64,000 nt of DNA, taken from positions 310,001 to 374,000 of the forward strand of contig CBDHHC010000006.1 of NCBI GenBank assembly GCA_965263345.1, given 5' to 3'. The notes under the pieces are model-generated. The model was not told where the DNA came from, ran no database searches, and saw only the letters and a list, made by a program, of their open reading frames with translations. Shown one piece after another: positions 54,437-63,537 of the stretch (its first letter is position 1; the number at the start of each line of letters is the position of its first letter). Position numbers and translations under genes: made by a program. Source of the DNA: CBDHHC01 sp965263345 (GTDB lineage: Bacteria > Pseudomonadota > Alphaproteobacteria > Rhizobiales > CBDHHC01).

Positions 54437-56383
54437 TTAACTCGATTTATTTTGGCGGTTCTCTATAAGATCGTCAACAACAGCTGGTTCTGCCAGAGTT
54501 GAGGTGTCACCTAGGTTCGAGAAGTCATCCTCTGCGATTTTACGCAGAATGCGTCTCATGATTTTTCCTGAACGTGTTTTTGGAAGTCCGGGCGCAAACT
54601 GAATTAGATCGGGTGATGCTATTGGCCCAATTTCTTGTCTGACCCACGTCCTTAGCTCTTTCTTTAGATCATCAGATGGCGTTTCTCCAGTCATCAGAGT
54701 GACATAACAATATATGCCCTGACCTTTGATATCATGTGGGTAGCCTACAACTGCAGCCTCAGAAACTTTCTGGTGTGCAACTAGAGCTGATTCGACTTCA
54801 GCAGTTCCCATACGGTGTCCAGACACGTTAATAACATCGTCTACACGTCCAGTAATCCAATAATACCCATCTTCATCCCGGCGGCAGCCATCTCCAGTGA
54901 AATATACATTGTCATAAGTTGAGAAGTAAGTTTGCACGAAACGTTCATGATCACCGTATACGGTTCGCATTTGACCAGGCCATGAGTCTAGAATTACAAG
55001 GTTGCCATCGTTGGCTCCAACCAACTCGGTTCCCTCACCATCAAATAATGCAGGTTTTACTCCAAAGAAAGGTCTTGTTGCCGAGCCTGGTTTTAGTTTG
55101 GTTGCTCCTGGCAAAGGTGTTATGAGTATGCCGCCTGTTTCGGTTTGCCACCAAGTGTCTACAATTGGGCAACGTCCTTCACCAATTATATTATAATACC
55201 ACTCCCAGGCTTCAGGGTTGATTGGTTCTCCTACACTTCCAAGTAACTTTAAAGTTGATCTACTTGTTTTTGTGACAAAATCATTACCAGCTCCCATAAG
55301 GGCTCTAATTGCTGTCGGAGCTGTGTACACGGTATTCACTTTATGTTTGTCAACAACTTCCCAGAACCGTGCAGCCGTTGGGTAGTTAGGGACACCCTCA
55401 AACATGAGCGTTGTTGCTCCATTTGCTAGAGGACCATAAACGATATAACTATGACCTGTTACCCAACCGACGTCAGCTGTGCACCAATAAATATCACCAT
55501 CATGATAATCAAAAACATATTGATGTGTCATTGAAGCGTATACAAGGTATCCACCAGTTGTATGTAAAACTCCTTTGGGCTTTCCTGTTGACCCTGACGT
55601 GTAAAGGATAAACAAAGGATCTTCCGCATTCATAACTTCAGGAGGGCAATCTGATGTGACTTTGTCCATTTCTTCATCAATTAAGATATCCCGCCCAGAA
55701 GTATAATTTAAATCAGCATTAGTTCTGCGAACAACAAAGACTTTTTCTCCTCCAGGGCATTTTTCAAGTGCTTTATCAGTATTTGCTTTTAGTGGAATAT
55801 TGCGGCCACCGCGAACTCCCTCATCTGATGTTATTATAAATTTAGACTCGCAATCGGTAATTCTTCCTGCTAAGGCATCAGGGGAAAATCCTCCAAAAAC
55901 AATTGAATGTACCGCGCCAATTCGAGCACATGCTAACATTGCATAGGCAGCTTCAGGGATCATAGGTAAATAGATTGTAACACGGTCGCCCTTTTGGACG
56001 TTATGGCTTTTCAGAATATTAGCAAATTTACAAACATTCTCATACAGTTGTCTGTAAGTGATGTGTAAATCTTCTGTTGGGTCGTCCCCTTCCCATATGA
56101 TTGCAGTTTGATCAGATTTTGTTGCTAAATGACGATCTATGCAGTTTGCGCTCACATTTAGCTGACCATCTTCATACCACTTTATTGAGACATTCTCTTT
56201 AGAATATGATGTGTTTTTTACTTTTGTATATGGTGTGATCCAATCTAATCTTTTACCATGTTCTCCCCAGAAGGCATCGGGGTTATCAATACTTTGCTGA
56301 TACATCTCAATATATTTTTCATTATTAATGTAGGCATTTTGCTGCCAGTCTTGAGACACATCATAAAGTTTCCCGTCAGACAT
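54437..56383 (-). CDS. acs: acetate-CoA ligase (acetyl-CoA synthetase)
   Basis: Converts acetate, ATP and CoA to acetyl-CoA through acetyl-AMP. From the ATG at 56383 (GGAAGGA 8 bases upstream) it has 648 residues, the normal Acs length; an earlier start would add 8. Motifs: ILYTSGSTGKPKG (A3), VDTWWQTETGG (A5), YFTGDGCRRDEDGYYWITGR (A8) and LPKTRSGKIMRRILRK with the lysine that is acetylated to switch the enzyme off in other bacteria. No acetylase gene is nearby. Confidence 0.97.
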   Translation of the reverse strand: MSDGKLYDVSQDWQQNAYINNEKYIEMYQQSIDNPDAFWGEHGKRLDWITPYTKVKNTSYSKENVSIKWYEDGQLNVSANCIDRHLATKSDQTAIIWEGDDPTEDLHITYRQLYENVCKFANILKSHNVQKGDRVTIYLPMIPEAAYAMLACARIGAVHSIVFGGFSPDALAGRITDCESKFIITSDEGVRGGRNIPLKANTDKALEKCPGGEKVFVVRRTNADLNYTSGRDILIDEEMDKVTSDCPPEVMNAEDPLFILYTSGSTGKPKGVLHTTGGYLVYASMTHQYVFDYHDGDIYWCTADVGWVTGHSYIVYGPLANGATTLMFEGVPNYPTAARFWEVVDKHKVNTVYTAPTAIRALMGAGNDFVTKTSRSTLKLLGSVGEPINPEAWEWYYNIIGEGRCPIVDTWWQTETGGILITPLPGATKLKPGSATRPFFGVKPALFDGEGTELVGANDGNLVILDSWPGQMRTVYGDHERFVQTYFSTYDNVYFTGDGCRRDEDGYYWITGRVDDVINVSGHRMGTAEVESALVAHQKVSEAAVVGYPHDIKGQGIYCYVTLMTGETPSDDLKKELRTWVRQEIGPIASPDLIQFAPGLPKTRSGKIMRRILRKIAEDDFSNLGDTSTLAEPAVVDDLIENRQNKSS

Positions 56384-56662
56384 AATTTTTCCTTCCCATA
56401 AACACAAAAATGATTGCTGTAGAGCTTCCTAATCAAGAAACTTAAAGTATGATCTCAAGTCCTTGTTTTTAGAATATCAAAATCAAAACATTGTTTTAAC
56501 AGCGGTACCAAAAAATATTCTTTTCAAATTTTTATATCAAGCTACCAATTGGTTGTACAAAACATGTCTTTTGTGACTGCCAATGGTTCTATTTACGATG
56601 TGGATCTTAACTATGTTTTTAGTCGAATCAATTATTTCCTTACTCAAAGGTGGGGATATGTT

Positions 56663-58291
56663 ATGACAATAAATGATGTGCTAATTGAGAATGATTGCAA
56701 AAACATTGAGTTCGATGAGTTACATAATATTGTAGCAAAACTAGATGGGTATTCAGGTGCTGAGAGAGACAAGCTTATTGAAAGAGCTGCCCAACTTATT
56801 TTTCCTCATATAAGTCAGAAGTCTACTATTGCGGAGTATTATTTTTATGCTGGAGAGATATGTGTTAAACAAAAAAATAATTTGCAAGCATACGACTATT
56901 ATCAGCAGGCAATATCGTTAAACGAATCTTATTTTGATGCATGGTTTGGTGTAGGGCGTGTTAGGTTCCTTCAAGAAGATTTTTATGGAGCTGTACAGCA
57001 CTTAGAGCGTGCAAATTCATTGCAGCCAAATAATATCGAATGTCTTTTATGTCTTTCACATAGTTATTTTGGATCACATCGTTTGGAAGACGCAATGGAT
57101 GTGCTATACCGCATTCTGGATATACAACCTGACTGTGATCATGCTTATTATTTGATGGGTATTCAGCATCAGGCATTAGGTGAATATACCAAGGCAAAAG
57201 AAGCATTTGAAAAAGTTTTTATGCTGAAACCTGATCGTATTGAGGTTTATTACCAACTTGTGTTGATGCGGGAATTTTCTGGACAAGAAGATGAAATTAT
57301 AGAGCGCCTTGAGACTTTGTTAAAAACAAAGCAGCTGGTACAAAATCAAGATATTTTAGCGCTATTTTCTATTGCTATTTTACAAGATCGTCAAAAAAAA
57401 TATGATAAGGCTTTTGCGTATTATAAAAAAGCCAATGACTTGATTAATATGAGAGGGCAAATTGATATCAGGGAATATGAGGACCTCGTTTCTAACTCAA
57501 TGCATGGCTTTACAAAAGACATTTTTGAACACTATCGTTCTGCGGTTAATCCTTCAAGAAAGCCAATTTTTGTACTTGGAGTTATGCGATCAGGAACGAC
57601 ACTGGTAGAGCGGATTCTCGGACGGCATCCTGATGTTTATGCAGCTGGTGAAATTAGCAAGATGTATAAAATTACAGCGGAGCTATTACATAAAAATACA
57701 GATCATAAGCAATATCCCCGTGATATCTCTCATATCAAATCTGAAGACTTTAAACAGTTCGGGGAAGATTATTTAGAATATATTGATGGAATAAGTGGTG
57801 GAGCAACTAAACATGTTACAGATAAACTTCCATTGAATGTTTTCCATATTGGTCTTATTGCACTTTTGTTTCCCAATGCGAAAATTATTCATTGTGTTCG
57901 TGACCCAATTGACACTTGTCTATCGTGTTATTTTCAGTGTTTTTCAAATAGAATTAATTCTGTTATCTCCTCGGATTTGGAGAGACTTGCAAAATATTAC
58001 AAACTTAAGCAAAAAATGATGGATCATTGGAAAAAGTGTTTCCCTGATATGATTATGGATGTTCATTATGAAGATCTGATTGAACAGCCAGATATAATAA
58101 CTCGAGACATGTTAGCACATCTGAAACTTAACTGGGATGATGTGTGTTTAGATCAGAGCCATAACTCAGGTGCTGTGTTTACGGCGAGTCAGTATCAAGT
58201 TAGACAACCAATCTACAAAAGCTCTATTAAACGTTGGAAAAATTACGAAGCACATTTGCAGCCATTAATTCAAGCTTTTGCAGGTTCTTAA
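56663..58291 (+). CDS. TPR-repeat sulfotransferase family protein
   Basis: 542 residues from the ATG at 56663, which has AAAGGTGGGG 7 bases upstream; in-frame starts near 56549 lack such a site. Residues about 60-270 form five to six TPR units (AYDYYQQAISLNESYFDAWF, EYTKAKEAFEKVFMLKPDRI). The rest is a sulfotransferase domain with IFVLGVMRSGTTLVERIL (PAPS 5-prime phosphosulfate loop) and IHCVRDPIDTCLSCYFQCFS (3-prime phosphate site). Bacterial members modify sugars, lipids or peptides. No partner genes hint at the acceptor. Confidence 0.85.
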   Translation: MTINDVLIENDCKNIEFDELHNIVAKLDGYSGAERDKLIERAAQLIFPHISQKSTIAEYYFYAGEICVKQKNNLQAYDYYQQAISLNESYFDAWFGVGRVRFLQEDFYGAVQHLERANSLQPNNIECLLCLSHSYFGSHRLEDAMDVLYRILDIQPDCDHAYYLMGIQHQALGEYTKAKEAFEKVFMLKPDRIEVYYQLVLMREFSGQEDEIIERLETLLKTKQLVQNQDILALFSIAILQDRQKKYDKAFAYYKKANDLINMRGQIDIREYEDLVSNSMHGFTKDIFEHYRSAVNPSRKPIFVLGVMRSGTTLVERILGRHPDVYAAGEISKMYKITAELLHKNTDHKQYPRDISHIKSEDFKQFGEDYLEYIDGISGGATKHVTDKLPLNVFHIGLIALLFPNAKIIHCVRDPIDTCLSCYFQCFSNRINSVISSDLERLAKYYKLKQKMMDHWKKCFPDMIMDVHYEDLIEQPDIITRDMLAHLKLNWDDVCLDQSHNSGAVFTASQYQVRQPIYKSSIKRWKNYEAHLQPLIQAFAGS

Positions 58292-58308
58292 AATAAGTTT
58301 ATCTATCT

Positions 58309-58734
58309 TTAAACTCCGAAGAAACCGATAATAGCTCCCATCGCAATAAGAACAGCAAGCCAGTGCCCTGCATCTATGATTGTTAGTATTCGAGAAGATC
58401 CTTGGAAACTGTGGTTTACAATCATGGTTGTGAGTACAAAGCCAACCCAGCAGAAGGCTGCCGAGATTATTCCATTACTTATTGTCACGCTGTCTTTGCC
58501 AAGGTGGCCGATTAAACCGGCTAGAATGTAAGCCATAACAAGTTGCGCAATAAATGCTATAATAAAAGGTAAGGGGGTTGGTTTAAGGTCTTGTTTTGTT
58601 TTTCCTAAAGCGTTCATCCAGGCTTGGCCAAGAGCCATATACCATACAGATCCGATGGCAAAGCCAACTGCTGCCGCGATAATTACCGCGGTATAATTGA
58701 TACCTGCAAATTCCACGTTCACTACTCCAAACAT
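58309..58734 (-). CDS. DUF1761 membrane protein
   Basis: A 141-residue protein with four hydrophobic helices. GFAIGSVWYMALGQAWMNAL near 25-44 and a closing IDAGHWLAVLIAMGAIIG are the DUF1761 signature. Function unknown. Its ATG overlaps the EVE-domain gene stop by one base, so the two are translationally coupled. Confidence 0.85.
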   Translation of the reverse strand: MFGVVNVEFAGINYTAVIIAAAVGFAIGSVWYMALGQAWMNALGKTKQDLKPTPLPFIIAFIAQLVMAYILAGLIGHLGKDSVTISNGIISAAFCWVGFVLTTMIVNHSFQGSSRILTIIDAGHWLAVLIAMGAIIGFFGV

Positions 58735-59165
58735 TATTTTAGATCTTTTGGTTTAATTTTACACATTTTACAGATCAGTTTCCATTCGTCAGGTTTCACT
58801 GGTTGAACGGATAATCTTGAATTATTCACTAAGACCATTTCAGATAGTTTTTCTTCTGCCTTAATGTCTTCTAGGGTCACAGGGGTTGGAGCTGGGCATA
58901 CAGCTACAACATCAACACATTCCCATTTTCCTGTGCTATCTGTTGAGTCCGGGTGAGCTTCAGCAATCACTTTGACAACACCAACTATTCTTTTTTCGTT
59001 GACTGAATGGTAGAAAAAACCAAGATCGCCTATCTTCATTTCACGCATAATATTGCGTGCTTGATAATTTCTTACACCATCCCATTCAGTTCCTTTTTCA
59101 GCATCGTTGACTTGATCATCCCATGAATATGTTCCAGGTTCAGATTTGAATAACCAGTATGCCAT
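58734..59165 (-). CDS. EVE domain protein
   Basis: A 143-residue protein of the EVE (PUA-like) family, opening YWLFKSEPGTYSWDDQV and GVRNYQARNIMREM, with GDLGFFYHSVNEKRIVGVV. EVE domains bind modified bases in RNA or DNA; the housekeeping form found in proteobacteria has a suspected role with modified rRNA/tRNA. Located between a DUF1761 gene and YciI in a run of same-strand genes (tsaD, gpsA, YciI, EVE, DUF1761), a common alphaproteobacterial arrangement. Confidence 0.9.
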   Translation of the reverse strand: MAYWLFKSEPGTYSWDDQVNDAEKGTEWDGVRNYQARNIMREMKIGDLGFFYHSVNEKRIVGVVKVIAEAHPDSTDSTGKWECVDVVAVCPAPTPVTLEDIKAEEKLSEMVLVNNSRLSVQPVKPDEWKLICKMCKIKPKDLK

Positions 59166-59215
59166 TGCTGCTCCTTTTTGGTGCTACCGTTTTATTTGTT
59201 TGCAAAAACTTTACC

Positions 59216-59509
59216 TCAGTCTTTTCCTTGGCCAAACAACCAATTCCAAGGGCGAATATCAACTGTTTCGAATACATCTGCAGATGTATATGGATCATTT
59301 GCGATAATCTGCCTTACTTCTTCAATGTTATTTGCTTCATAAACAATTAAGCTTCCAACTGGCTTCGTTCCGTCTTCACTTAAAAAAGGTCCTGCCATCT
59401 TAACTTTGTCGCTAAGAGTTGACAGATATTCTAGGTGTTCTCTACGAACTGATTTTCTTCTCTCTAAACCATCAGGTTGTTTATCAATACCGATCATTGC
59501 ATATAGCAT
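59216..59509 (-). CDS. YciI family protein
   Basis: A 97-residue ferredoxin-like-fold protein: RREHLEYLSTLSDKVKMAGP, GSLIVYEANNIEEVRQIIAN and FETVDIRPWNWLFGQ. The His-Asp pair near HLEYL and DGTK is the suggested active site of the family. Role not established. It lies 23 bases after gpsA. Confidence 0.88.
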   Translation of the reverse strand: MLYAMIGIDKQPDGLERRKSVRREHLEYLSTLSDKVKMAGPFLSEDGTKPVGSLIVYEANNIEEVRQIIANDPYTSADVFETVDIRPWNWLFGQGKD

Positions 59510-59532
59510 GGTGTTTTCCTCTTTTGTTGTTT

Positions 59533-60528
59533 TTAATGTTCCGCTTTGAAAGGACGTGCTAACAAACTCTCAATTGCTTCTTGTACTGAGATATTACCAC
59601 TTAGAATTTGATCTACAGCTTGTGTTATTGGTAATATTAAACCTTTATCTTTTGCAATTTCTGCTACTGCTTTTGCAGTGTAAATACCTTCTGTCACTGT
59701 TGTTCTTTTTCGTAATATGTCTTCTAAATGATTACCTTGACCTAATGCTATGCCTAGTGACATGTTACGTGATTTTGGACTTGAACATGTTAAGATCAGA
59801 TCTCCTAGGCCAGATAGTCCTGTTAAAGTTTCAGGCTTTCCCCCAAATGATTGACCTAGGCCTAATAGTTCGACAAATCCCCTAGTTGTGAGGGCTGCAA
59901 GGGCATTTTTGCCTAAGTTTTTACCTTCAGATATACCACAGGCGATTGCCATAACATTTTTTGCGGCCCCACCAATTTGTGCTCCTATGATGTCATCTGA
60001 CCAATACAGCCTTAAATTTGTATGTCCAAGTGTATGGATAAGTTCTATTCCAAGCTGTTGATCTGAACATGCCAGAGTGAGAGCCGCCGGTAATCCCTTA
60101 GCAACTTCGTCGGCAAAGCTTGGGCCTGATAAAATAGATATCTCAGTGTCAGGCAGGACTTCAGATAAGACATCTGACATCAATGCTTTGTTCTCAATTT
60201 CAATTCCTTTAGAGCATACTACTATTACAGCGCCAGGCTTTAGGTTCGTAGAGAGTTGTATTGCAATTTCTCTTAAGGTTTGAGCAGGTGTGACCATTAA
60301 TATAATATCAGAATTATGCAGAGCATTTAGATTTGAGGTGGTTATTATATGTCCATTGAGTGGAATAGCAGGTAGATATTCATGATTGATGTGGTCGTTA
60401 TTGATGTTATCAGTTGTTGCTTGGCGATGGGCCCATAGGATAACTTCCTCATTGGTTTGACTTATAGCTTGCGCTAAAGCCGTCCCCCAGGCCCCAGCTC
60501 CGACTATACCAATTTTCTTTTTTTGCAA
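59533..60528 (-). CDS. gpsA: glycerol-3-phosphate dehydrogenase [NAD(P)+]
   Basis: Makes sn-glycerol 3-phosphate for phospholipid synthesis. 331 residues, normal. IGIVGAGAWGTALAQAIS is the nucleotide-binding site, LSGPSFADEVAKGLPAA and GAAKNVMAIACGISEG carry the catalytic Lys, and TFGxK-like LGQSFGGKPETLTGLSGLGDL the second domain. It follows tsaD after 23 bases; tsaD-gpsA adjacency is usual in this class. Confidence 0.96.
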   Translation of the reverse strand: MQKKKIGIVGAGAWGTALAQAISQTNEEVILWAHRQATTDNINNDHINHEYLPAIPLNGHIITTSNLNALHNSDIILMVTPAQTLREIAIQLSTNLKPGAVIVVCSKGIEIENKALMSDVLSEVLPDTEISILSGPSFADEVAKGLPAALTLACSDQQLGIELIHTLGHTNLRLYWSDDIIGAQIGGAAKNVMAIACGISEGKNLGKNALAALTTRGFVELLGLGQSFGGKPETLTGLSGLGDLILTCSSPKSRNMSLGIALGQGNHLEDILRKRTTVTEGIYTAKAVAEIAKDKGLILPITQAVDQILSGNISVQEAIESLLARPFKAEH

Positions 60529-60551
60529 AACGTTCTCCCTATTTCACGTTT

Positions 60552-61631
60552 TTATGCTTTTACTCCGGCACCTGGAGCAGGTTGGGCTTTTTCGTCTAAA
60601 GGCCATCTGGCCTTCGCTCCGATATCAAGGCTATCTTGCAACCCTTGTTCCAGCTTTTGTGCACCTGCCCAGCCGATCATAGCAGCATTATCTGTACATA
60701 GATGCATTGGTGGTATGTGGACGTTAAATCCGAGATTATTTGCAAGAGTATTTAATCTATTCCGTAATTGTGAATTGGCAGCAACCCCTCCTGATATAAC
60801 CAAATGCCTAGGAGCGTTTTCTCCAAGCTGTTGTATATAAATTTGCATTGCTTTTTCAACACGATCTGAAACAGATCGTATAACCGCTTTTTGGAAACTC
60901 GCACAGATATCAGAAATATCTTGATCTTTTATTTGATCAAGGGATTGGACTTGTTGTCTTACTGCTGTTTTGAGACCCGAAAAAGAAAAATTAGGTTCTT
61001 GACGTCCTATCATTGGCTTTGGAAAGTTAAATCGGTCTTCATTTCCATTTTTTGCCCATTTTTCTACTTGTGGCCCGCCAGGATATCCCAAACCCAACAA
61101 TTTTGCTGTTTTATCGAAGGCTTCTCCCAGGGCATCATCTAAAGTTGTCCCTAAGCGTGTATATTTTCCAAAAGCATGTGTTACTAATAATTGTGTATGC
61201 CCCCCTGATATTAATAAAAGGAGGTATGGTGGTACCAGGTGCTCTGTCAAACCAACGGTTAAGGCATGTCCTTCAAGATGATTTATTCCCAATAATGGTA
61301 AATTATGAACAACGCATAATGCTTTGGCAGTCATCAGTCCCACCAATAAACCACCTACAAGACCTGGCCCTGCTGTGACTGCAATACCATCTAAATCAGA
61401 AAATGTTAGACGGGCTTGTTCCATAGCCTGTTCAATTATGTAATCTAGACAATCAATATGTGCACGTGCTGCAATTTCTGGTACGACTCCTCCAAAATCT
61501 TGGTGTTCTTTTAATTGAGATCTCACTAGGCTGGACAAAATTTCTCCATTATCTGGGGAAATATATTCTATAACGGAGGCCGCTGTTTCATCGCAGCTTG
61601 TCTCAATGCCGAGTATTATGAGTTTTTTCAA
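60552..61631 (-). CDS. tsaD: tRNA N6-adenosine threonylcarbamoyltransferase
   Basis: Transfers threonylcarbamoyl to A37 of ANN-decoding tRNAs. 359 residues. ILGIETSCDETAASV at the N-terminus, the metal-binding NHLEGHALT histidines, LISGGHTQLL, and VVSGGVAANSQLR-like LVISGGVAANSQLRNRL, then MIGWAG. First gene of the tsaD-gpsA-yciI-EVE-DUF1761 run; divergent from hemC across 113 bases. Confidence 0.96.
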   Translation of the reverse strand: MKKLIILGIETSCDETAASVIEYISPDNGEILSSLVRSQLKEHQDFGGVVPEIAARAHIDCLDYIIEQAMEQARLTFSDLDGIAVTAGPGLVGGLLVGLMTAKALCVVHNLPLLGINHLEGHALTVGLTEHLVPPYLLLLISGGHTQLLVTHAFGKYTRLGTTLDDALGEAFDKTAKLLGLGYPGGPQVEKWAKNGNEDRFNFPKPMIGRQEPNFSFSGLKTAVRQQVQSLDQIKDQDISDICASFQKAVIRSVSDRVEKAMQIYIQQLGENAPRHLVISGGVAANSQLRNRLNTLANNLGFNVHIPPMHLCTDNAAMIGWAGAQKLEQGLQDSLDIGAKARWPLDEKAQPAPGAGVKA

Positions 61632-61744
61632 GGTTTTCGCTTTACTTTAAGGGCCTGTATTTATTACGTATATAGAAATACGTTTACGACATATATAGCA
61701 TAATACTTGTTTTACTATATGCCCTATCATTAGGAGGCAATAAT

Positions 61745-62671
61745 TTGCAATCCAAAAAAGTAAGAATTGGAACACGTGGTAGTCCACTAGCATTATGGCA
61801 AGCAAATAGAGTCCGTGATTTATTGTTGAAATTTCATGATTTGGAAGACACTCAAGTTGAAGTTCATACCTTTAAAACCACAGGAGATAAAATCCAGGAC
61901 AGAGCACTGAAAACTGTTGGTGGTAAGGGGTTGTTTACAAAAGAGATTGAAGAAGCTCTTATTTTGGAACAAGTTGATATTGCTGTTCATTCTATGAAGG
62001 ATATGCCAACAGTGCTGCCTAATGGGTTAGAAATTACCTGTTATCTCCAGCGTGAGGATGTTCGAGATGCGTTTTTAAGCCCTAAAGCTGATAATATCAT
62101 GAATTTGCCTCAAGGTGCGGTGCTTGGAACTTCATCTTTACGTCGGCAAGCACAGATTAAGCGTTTGCGGCCTGATATTGAAATCGTTACTTTTCGGGGC
62201 AATGTCGATACAAGGTTAAATAAATTAAAAAATGGTGATGTGGATGCCACTTTGCTTGCTTGTGCAGGTTTAATTCGTCTTGAGAAGCAGGATGTTATTA
62301 CTTCTTGTATAGAGATCGATGAGATGTTACCTGCGATTGCTCAAGGGGCAATAGGCGTCGAACACCGTAATGATGATCATCAAATTAGAACATTGTTGGA
62401 GCCCTTAAATGATCTAGATACAGAGCTTTGTGTAAAAACTGAAAGAAGTTTTCTCAAACAACTCGATGGATCATGCCAAACTCCGATAGCCGGGCTGGCT
62501 GAAAAGAATGATGGAAATGTTTTGTTTGTCGGTGAAATCTTAAAAACCGATGGAAGTTTACATTATGAAGCTTCTGGTGAAGCTTTGCCTGAAGATGCAA
62601 CTGCTTTAGGTAAAGAACTCGCTCTTCAGCTTCTTACCGAAGCTGGGCCAAACTTTTTTGATAGTTTATAA
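61745..62671 (+). CDS. hemC: porphobilinogen deaminase (hydroxymethylbilane synthase)
   Basis: Joins four porphobilinogen units in haem and corrin synthesis. 308 residues. RIGTRGSPLALWQANRV, GLFTKEIEEALI, DIAVHSMKDMPT, GTSSLRRQAQI and LDGSCQTPI, whose Cys (about 244) holds the dipyrromethane cofactor, are all present. Start is TTG at 61745 with a strong AGGAGG 7 bases upstream. hemD follows after 14 bases. Confidence 0.97.
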   Translation: MQSKKVRIGTRGSPLALWQANRVRDLLLKFHDLEDTQVEVHTFKTTGDKIQDRALKTVGGKGLFTKEIEEALILEQVDIAVHSMKDMPTVLPNGLEITCYLQREDVRDAFLSPKADNIMNLPQGAVLGTSSLRRQAQIKRLRPDIEIVTFRGNVDTRLNKLKNGDVDATLLACAGLIRLEKQDVITSCIEIDEMLPAIAQGAIGVEHRNDDHQIRTLLEPLNDLDTELCVKTERSFLKQLDGSCQTPIAGLAEKNDGNVLFVGEILKTDGSLHYEASGEALPEDATALGKELALQLLTEAGPNFFDSL

Positions 62672-62685
62672 AAGTCGGTCTTCAC

Positions 62686-63405
62686 ATGCCTATATCTAAG
62701 CAATTACTTGTTACACGTCCAGAGATTGAAGCTGAGGCAATTGCTAATAGTTTGGTAGATATAGGACATGTGCCAATTATTGTTCCACTTTTGCATGTTC
62801 GATATAGAATATGTGAAATTGATTTGCGAAACCTACAAGCTGTCGTCATTACGAGCAAAGCAGCATTACGTTGGTTAGATAGTTTTGATAAAAAGAAGCA
62901 ACTTTTATCTCTTCCAGTCTTTGTTGTTGGTGCAGCAAGTGCAAAATTTGCACGCTCGATTGGTTTCATGAATGTTTTTCAGGGCTTAGGTACCGCCAAA
63001 GAGCTCGTTCCAATTATAAAAATGCATTCTCATTGCGACAAAGGAGTAATTTTGCATATATCAGGTCATGATATTGCTTATAATATTTTGCCTGACTTAA
63101 ATGAATTAGGTTTTAAAACAGAACGTGTTGTTGTTTATGAAACTCTGGCTTTAGATAAACTCCCCCAAAATGTGTGTGACTTAATTACACGTCAGGAGCT
63201 TGATGGTGTTTTGTTGCTTTCTCCGAAAACCAGCAAGATATGGGTGAACCTTGTATCAAAAGTTCCAGATATAGTGGACTTAAGTTATATGACAGCCTAT
63301 TGTCTATCCACAGCAGTCGCAGAACCATTAAAAAATTTTAAAAATATATCAAAAAAAATTGCTAAGAAACCAAATATTGAGGAATTACTTGCACTTATTC
63401 CTTAG
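62686..63405 (+). CDS. hemD: uroporphyrinogen-III synthase
   Basis: Closes and inverts ring D of the linear tetrapyrrole. 239 residues. The family is poorly conserved; seen are LLVTRPEIEAEAIANSL, AVVITSKAALRW, VFVVGAASAKFARSIG, ILHISGHDIAYN and VLLLSPKTSKIW. Its position 14 bases behind hemC makes the call firm. Confidence 0.9.
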   Translation: MPISKQLLVTRPEIEAEAIANSLVDIGHVPIIVPLLHVRYRICEIDLRNLQAVVITSKAALRWLDSFDKKKQLLSLPVFVVGAASAKFARSIGFMNVFQGLGTAKELVPIIKMHSHCDKGVILHISGHDIAYNILPDLNELGFKTERVVVYETLALDKLPQNVCDLITRQELDGVLLLSPKTSKIWVNLVSKVPDIVDLSYMTAYCLSTAVAEPLKNFKNISKKIAKKPNIEELLALIP

Positions 63406-63537
63406 TAGCCTACATGACTATACTCGTTAGGCAGAAAGATATGTTATATGTGTCCATCTCTGTTAGAAGGTATATAGTAGAGCAAACTATAATGATCTTA
63501 CTAAAAGAGATTTTTAAATTTTGGAGACTTTAAGTTT

